Below are positions 52,701 through 58,700 of a stretch of DNA of 64,000 nucleotides, piece by piece. The position numbers and the translations under genes were made by a program. The notes below the pieces were generated by a model. It did not search any database and had not been told where the DNA came from. It saw nothing but the letters and a program-made list of their open reading frames with translations. Source of the stretch: Paraescarpia echinospica (taxonomy: Eukaryota; Annelida; Polychaeta; Sabellida; Siboglinidae); contig CM034535.1 of NCBI GenBank assembly GCA_020002185.1, positions 63,152,076 to 63,216,075 of the forward strand, written 5' to 3'. Numbering within the stretch: position 1 is the stretch's first letter; the number at the start of each line of letters is the position of its first letter.

Positions 52701-55700
52701 CAGTTTAATAATAATAATCATTTAATTATTTTGTTTAAGTTAATGTAGTTTGTGCATAACATCTAACAAAGCTGTGCACTGAGTAAGTCATTTTGATTTG
52801 ATACACCAAAGGTAGCAATAGGATCGAACACCAGTTGGCTTACATTAGATTCTTGAAAGACTGCCACTGTGCTATGCTGATAAAATGCAACTGAACATAC
52901 ATTCGTGATGATAAAAGTGAAGAAAACAAACAACATACCTGAAGGGCATTCAAATTTTATCTCCGTCTGGAAAACAAAACAATATTCTTATTAGGCCACA
53001 TCTTGCAAGTTCCCGTCAAATAATAGCCACACGTATTACCATCATAAATAGTATTCATATTATTGAGCTACATAGTTATTTGTACCTTAATGAACAATAA
53101 TGTAGTGTGTATGTGTGTGGTGTGTACATAGGTGTGTATGCATGAGTGTGTATTATGTATTGATGTGTGAGTGCGTGTTTTGTGTATGTGTTCTGTGTTT
53201 GTGGTGTGCATACATGTAAATATTTTGTTCTATTGACTGCTTAGTTACAATTATTATTAACCCTTTCGACCCATGATGTTATAATGAAATGTAAATTAGC
53301 CACAGTGCTCGAACACATTTAGCGAGATGTTTTCAAATGGTGCTAACTAATAAAAACATCCAATATAAATTAATGTACATGTACAACAAATACCCCTATA
53401 GTACAGCAACTGACGCATATCCAGTAGATGACACGAGGTATATGAAGTGTTAAAATTTAGCTTATCTGCAGACAATTTCAGGCAGTTGGGGATCATGTCA
53501 GATCGGCTGTTCGCATACGGTTATGGTCTAAAGCCAGGGTTAAGTAAAACTTTAGTATGTTTTGCTACAGGCACTGTTGTTATAGTTAACATAACTGACA
53601 ATAAGTTGGAGGTCACTGAAGAGTGTCAAGTTTTAAATTTATGTAATCACTGCAGAAAAATAAAACACTTTCAATCAAAGTATAGGATTTTTATTACTCT
53701 CCTAAAGTTGATGAATACAAAAGGGCCCTTTGTTTGGAGCTGCTAGAGTGGATGTGGTGTCGAGATAAAAACAGGTGACAAAAGAAATAAAATGTTACAC
53801 TGTAAACTAGACTGCCAAAGTGTGTCATAGATTAAATGCATTTTAATTCATTCTTTACACAAATATTCCCTCATGTGATTTACATTGTTGTTGTTTTGGA
53901 GTACCTTATGATTAGAGTAATTGTCACAACACAATAATTTTGCAGGTGACTAATATGTTAATTGTACAACTAAAAAGAACAGATAATTGTTAGGGACTGT
54001 TAACATGTATGGCTGAAATGACCATCTTGTTGTTCTGCTGTTATCACCAACATTCAAGGCGTGGCTTTAGTGATGACCTCACCTGAACCCCCGCGAACTG
54101 CACCCAAAACCCTAACCTAGAATTAGCTACTAAATGTGTCATATCATAGACCAGAGTAGGTTTGCATAACTGTCCTGAAAAAAATCAGCCCTAATATTTC
54201 ACCTATAAGATAACAAACTTCACAACAGAAACGAAGGACATTAAGTAACTAGGTACAAGACACTGACTTAATTTTAAAGAAAGTTATTTTACCTTTTAGT
54301 CTTTAGAATACCTTCGAATGGTGACAAGACACTGGAGAACAGGTTAGTTTGTCATTGAATTAAATGACTGACTTATGAAAGCTCTGTCATGCATACAAAG
54401 ACACTCATAAAGAATGAAATCTAAAGAATAAGATTTTTTTATAATTAAATGTATATTTTATTAAGCTAACACTGTAATGTCAGTGAGGCCATTGGGTCAT
54501 GGCCCTCTTTGGTAATTTAATATTAATTGTTTCCTTTTTAATATATTGTGTCACTAAATTTTAGCATTGAAAACTTATGGGTAACGAAGCTTGGTCCTGC
54601 CTTTATGAGATCCTAGGTATGCCCAATCGGTCACCCAAGATGACTTTACCTTGTCCTGGTGTCTGCCGTGGACACTGTCACATTCATTTATCAAGTGAAA
54701 TGGACAAGCACTTGAAGTGGTTGCATTTGTGATTAGCTTTGACCACAACATTAACAATACTACTAGTCACGAAACATCAATCAATCAATGTTGTCCTTGA
54801 TGTACACGGGAAGCTCTTCATCAGTATCGACTTTGAAGGCAAGTCTAACAACATCCAAACAGCACGCTTTTAAAATACCAATCCTTACAAGTTTGTTGCA
54901 GTTAATAGGCTAAATACCATAAGTTTGTTGAACGTTTCAGAGAGAAGGTAAGTGGCCCCTTAACCTGAGACCAACAGTAACCACTGTTCTTCAAACTCCA
55001 TCAGATAAGCAGATAACAGTTGCCATCTACTGTAATTACACAGACAATAAGAAGACAACAGAATGCCTCTAGTGTGTTCCATCTTCTAGTCATCTATCTC
55101 CTGAATCAACAAACAATTGTGTTGCTCACTAGCGTGACAATAGCTACCTGGGGACAGCTGCCATTAGACCATGAGTAACCGAGTCCCTTGGGGCAATTGC
55201 CGCCCAGTGCTGTCTACACCAGTACTTGCAAAAACTTCCCTTCTGTTGTCACTGTCTTGCCGCACCCCTTTTAAACCCGGACATGATGTCATCACCATTG
55301 TACTACACTGTAGTGTGAGAATAAGATTATTGTGCGTACAAACTTGCAGGTCACATATCTAGAATTTCAACAGGTAAATAATGTCAATGTGTTATCAGTT
55401 ATGCCACTTTTTAATTCATTATTATAATAATAATAAGCCATTTGGAATTTCCAACTACAAAGGTTGAACAAGGCACTGGAAACACAGACATTTTATTACA
55501 AATAGCTTACAGGTGTTATAAACTCTGTGGCGTTAAGGAATGTATGGCTGAGAAATTACTCACTACAAAGCTAGATGATTCAGAAATGCTTATCTCTATC
55601 TACTTATCTAGCAGATCATCAGTTCAAAACACGTCCAAATAGCAATCCTCATGAATTAGAGTTTAACTGTAACCCACACAGTGCATGTATGTGATTGACT

Positions 55701-58700
55701 TACACTTCAAGTAAGCTGGCTGTTTTCTTACCTGTAACTATATAGATGTTGTGTCTAAATATGATGCCATGTACATTTTGTATCGATTGTGTCAACTTGT
55801 TTTTTCCTTGGGAGTTTGTATACATTTATAAAATAGAGAATTTATTATATGTATGTATATAAGTTATGTTCTTCTTCTTGGTTCTGCTAAGCTGGAATCC
55901 CTGGTCACAAGCATTATAACTTTAGTACTGTCCTGCATAAATAATAAAATGTACTACTTGAACTACCCCTCGGTGTATGATAATGTGTCATAAATATTTT
56001 ACACAAACATGACTCGACCTGGCTGTACTGTAAGACATAATCCACTCATTGACACTGTACGTACGTAGTTCTATAGTCACACATACGACATAGTCATAGA
56101 AGAGTGAGGCATAGCATCTATGATCTTGATAAAATTATATGGATAATATTAATATGCATGATACTCTATAGTGAATATATTGAGACATGGTGTCATACTC
56201 ATGGCCACTGCCTAGACACAGCCAAAATGACACCGGCGACAGTTGTAAACGTAGTCACTCATGATTTGACATTTAATTTGGTATCGTTTGGCGACTTGGG
56301 AGTTCATCTTGCTCAAACATTAGGCCTGTTTTGACAAAACTTTTGTATCAGAACAACCATGGTGTAATATAGACCAATCGAGTACAGATAAGATCGACAA
56401 GAAAATTCAATGGAACGGATTACCCGCAAGGTTCGTTTAACATAGACAAGCGTTTCCTGTTCGCTGTTTAACAACAAGTAGCAACGACGAATGCCCCACG
56501 GCCACGGCTAGCCTAAGGTTTATCACTTTTGTGGACGAGACGCCACCACCTGAGCAATATTATTTAGGTCAGATTATTGTGATAACACCACATAATGATC
56601 TTAACAAGTGCTCATAAAGTAACACTGCTGACACACTGTGACTGTTTCGTGGTATATGCACTGAGGTGTTTCTGAAAAAAATCGCTTATGTTTCTCGTCT
56701 AGGATAGCTTGTGTTGTAGTCTGCTCACGTTGACGTCTGCCGCGCCCTCTGCCGAATGATTCACCTCATAAAGTTGCCCCGGCAGGATTATCACCAGGGG
56801 TTATTCAGCGCCGATTTTTTAAAGAAAATATATGGGTATTTTATATTGAATAAAATGCCAAACTGTCGTCCAGTCAGTAGGGGTCAAAGTACGTCATGTA
56901 ATTAAGCCGAAGCTAGGTGTAGGCCGGCATAGGCTATATAGGGCCTATAGGCTACCGAGTGGGGGCATGCGTGAAGAAACGTTACATGGGGGCGGGAATT
57001 CTCTGGGTATAGCATTGCTTGTGCAGTCAGTTTGTGTTGTTAGATTTCAACAGTGTGTCATGGTCTCCCGGAAAGCAGGCAAATCTCACGGGCTTTCGCT
57101 TAGAATATCCCACAGCACCCACCACCCCCGTTTTGAACGTTTTTCCAATGTCATCATCCGAGACCACGCGACACATAGACGCGGGAACAGGGAATTTCTC
57201 TGGGGGGAGACATATGGTTCTGCCCCCTCATTAAATGTGAGCGTGAATGTTTGTTTTTGTGACGATCGAGCGTCAATGGCGGGTGGAAATTATGTAAATG
57301 TTATGAAACGATTAATGTGTATTTTTGTGGACTGTGCCCCCTCTCCAGTATTAGGCGGCTTTGTGGCGAAAATTGTTTCCAAAGTTTTCGGATGTCATCA
57401 TTTCAGCGGAGACAGCGGAAAGAAACTGGAGGAGGTAAACTGACACAAGCGGTGCGACGTAAAAAATATAAATGTTCAACAGCACTGTTCCCCCGTGTTT
57501 GTTCGGATGTCATGCGTTCACAGCCGAGGCAGCGGACAAGCTGAAGTTACAGCAGCGCAGCGGCGAATTTTTTTCAACAGGAATCCCACACAAGATAACC
57601 AGAATGGTCCAGATGTTGTACGAGGACAGTGGATGTGCAGTGTTAGATGAAGGTGAACAATCTGAGTGGTTCAAGGTAAAAACTGGAGTTAAGAAAGGAG
57701 ACATAATGTCCAGATTTCTTTTCTTGATGGTAATCGACTGGATAATGAGGAAAACAACTGACGAAAACAACACAGATAAGATGGAGATTCATGTCAAAAC
57801 TTGAAGACTTGGACTTCGCAGATGACATTGCGCTTCATGTCATCAAGTTATAGACACATGCAAGCAAAGGTAACAAAGATGAATGCATTTGCATCAAAAA
57901 CTGGCCTAAAAATCAATAAAAAGAAAACTGAAGTACTGAGAATAAACAGCAAATGTAGAGACAGAATACAGATTGATGACCAACAACTGAATGAAGTAGA
58001 GAAGTATACATACCTGTGCACAAACGTCAGCAAGCAAGGAGGAGGGGGTGATGACATTATCAACAGAATACGAAAAGCACGCAAGGACATCATTCATGAA
58101 ACTCAAGCAGATATGGAGCTCAAATTTATACACATTAAAAACTAAACTCAGATTATACAATACTCTGGTCAAATAAGTGTTATTGTATGGACGTGAAACA
58201 TGGAAAGTAAACAAAAGCAACAACGAAAAATGTTACATTTTCAAGTTCAACTGTCTCAGAAGAATTTTCAAAACTAGATGGCCAGTAGTAATTGCGAACA
58301 AAGACATTGAGAATATAACAGCAGAAGAGAAGATCAGTACAGAAGTACAGAGAAGGTAGAATTGGATCGGGCATGTGCTGAGAAAGGAGGGCTACAACGG
58401 AAAGAACAAGATCGAGAAGTTGGTCGGCCAAAAACAACGTGGAGAACCACAGTGGAAAAAGAACGAAAACAACCGGGCTGGGCAACATGGAGCAAAGCAA
58501 GACACATATCCGTTTACAGGGCGAGATAGCGGAGTCGCACAGCAGCCTTATGAGCTACAAGGCCTTAAGAGGACAGGTAAGAAAAGGTTATATAAAAAAT
58601 GCCAATGCTCCCCATAAATACGCCACTGAGGCATAAATCAATGTTGCTGTTGAGTTGAGTGGGCATGAACATGACCAACTCCCTGAACAAACAGTGGACG

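Noticed and set aside
53258..53452. TTAACCCTTT...GTTAA as a short piggyBac-type MITE
   Set aside because: The right end matches only a few bases beyond TTAA, too little to support an element.
53447..53746. 99-codon plus frame in intron 1
   Set aside because: No recognisable motif, no splice or promoter support.
55147..55203. Minus-strand cryptic exon reading [17 protein letters not shown] before gtagct
   Set aside because: It looks lectin-like, but its phase does not fit between exons 1 and 2, which already join in frame.
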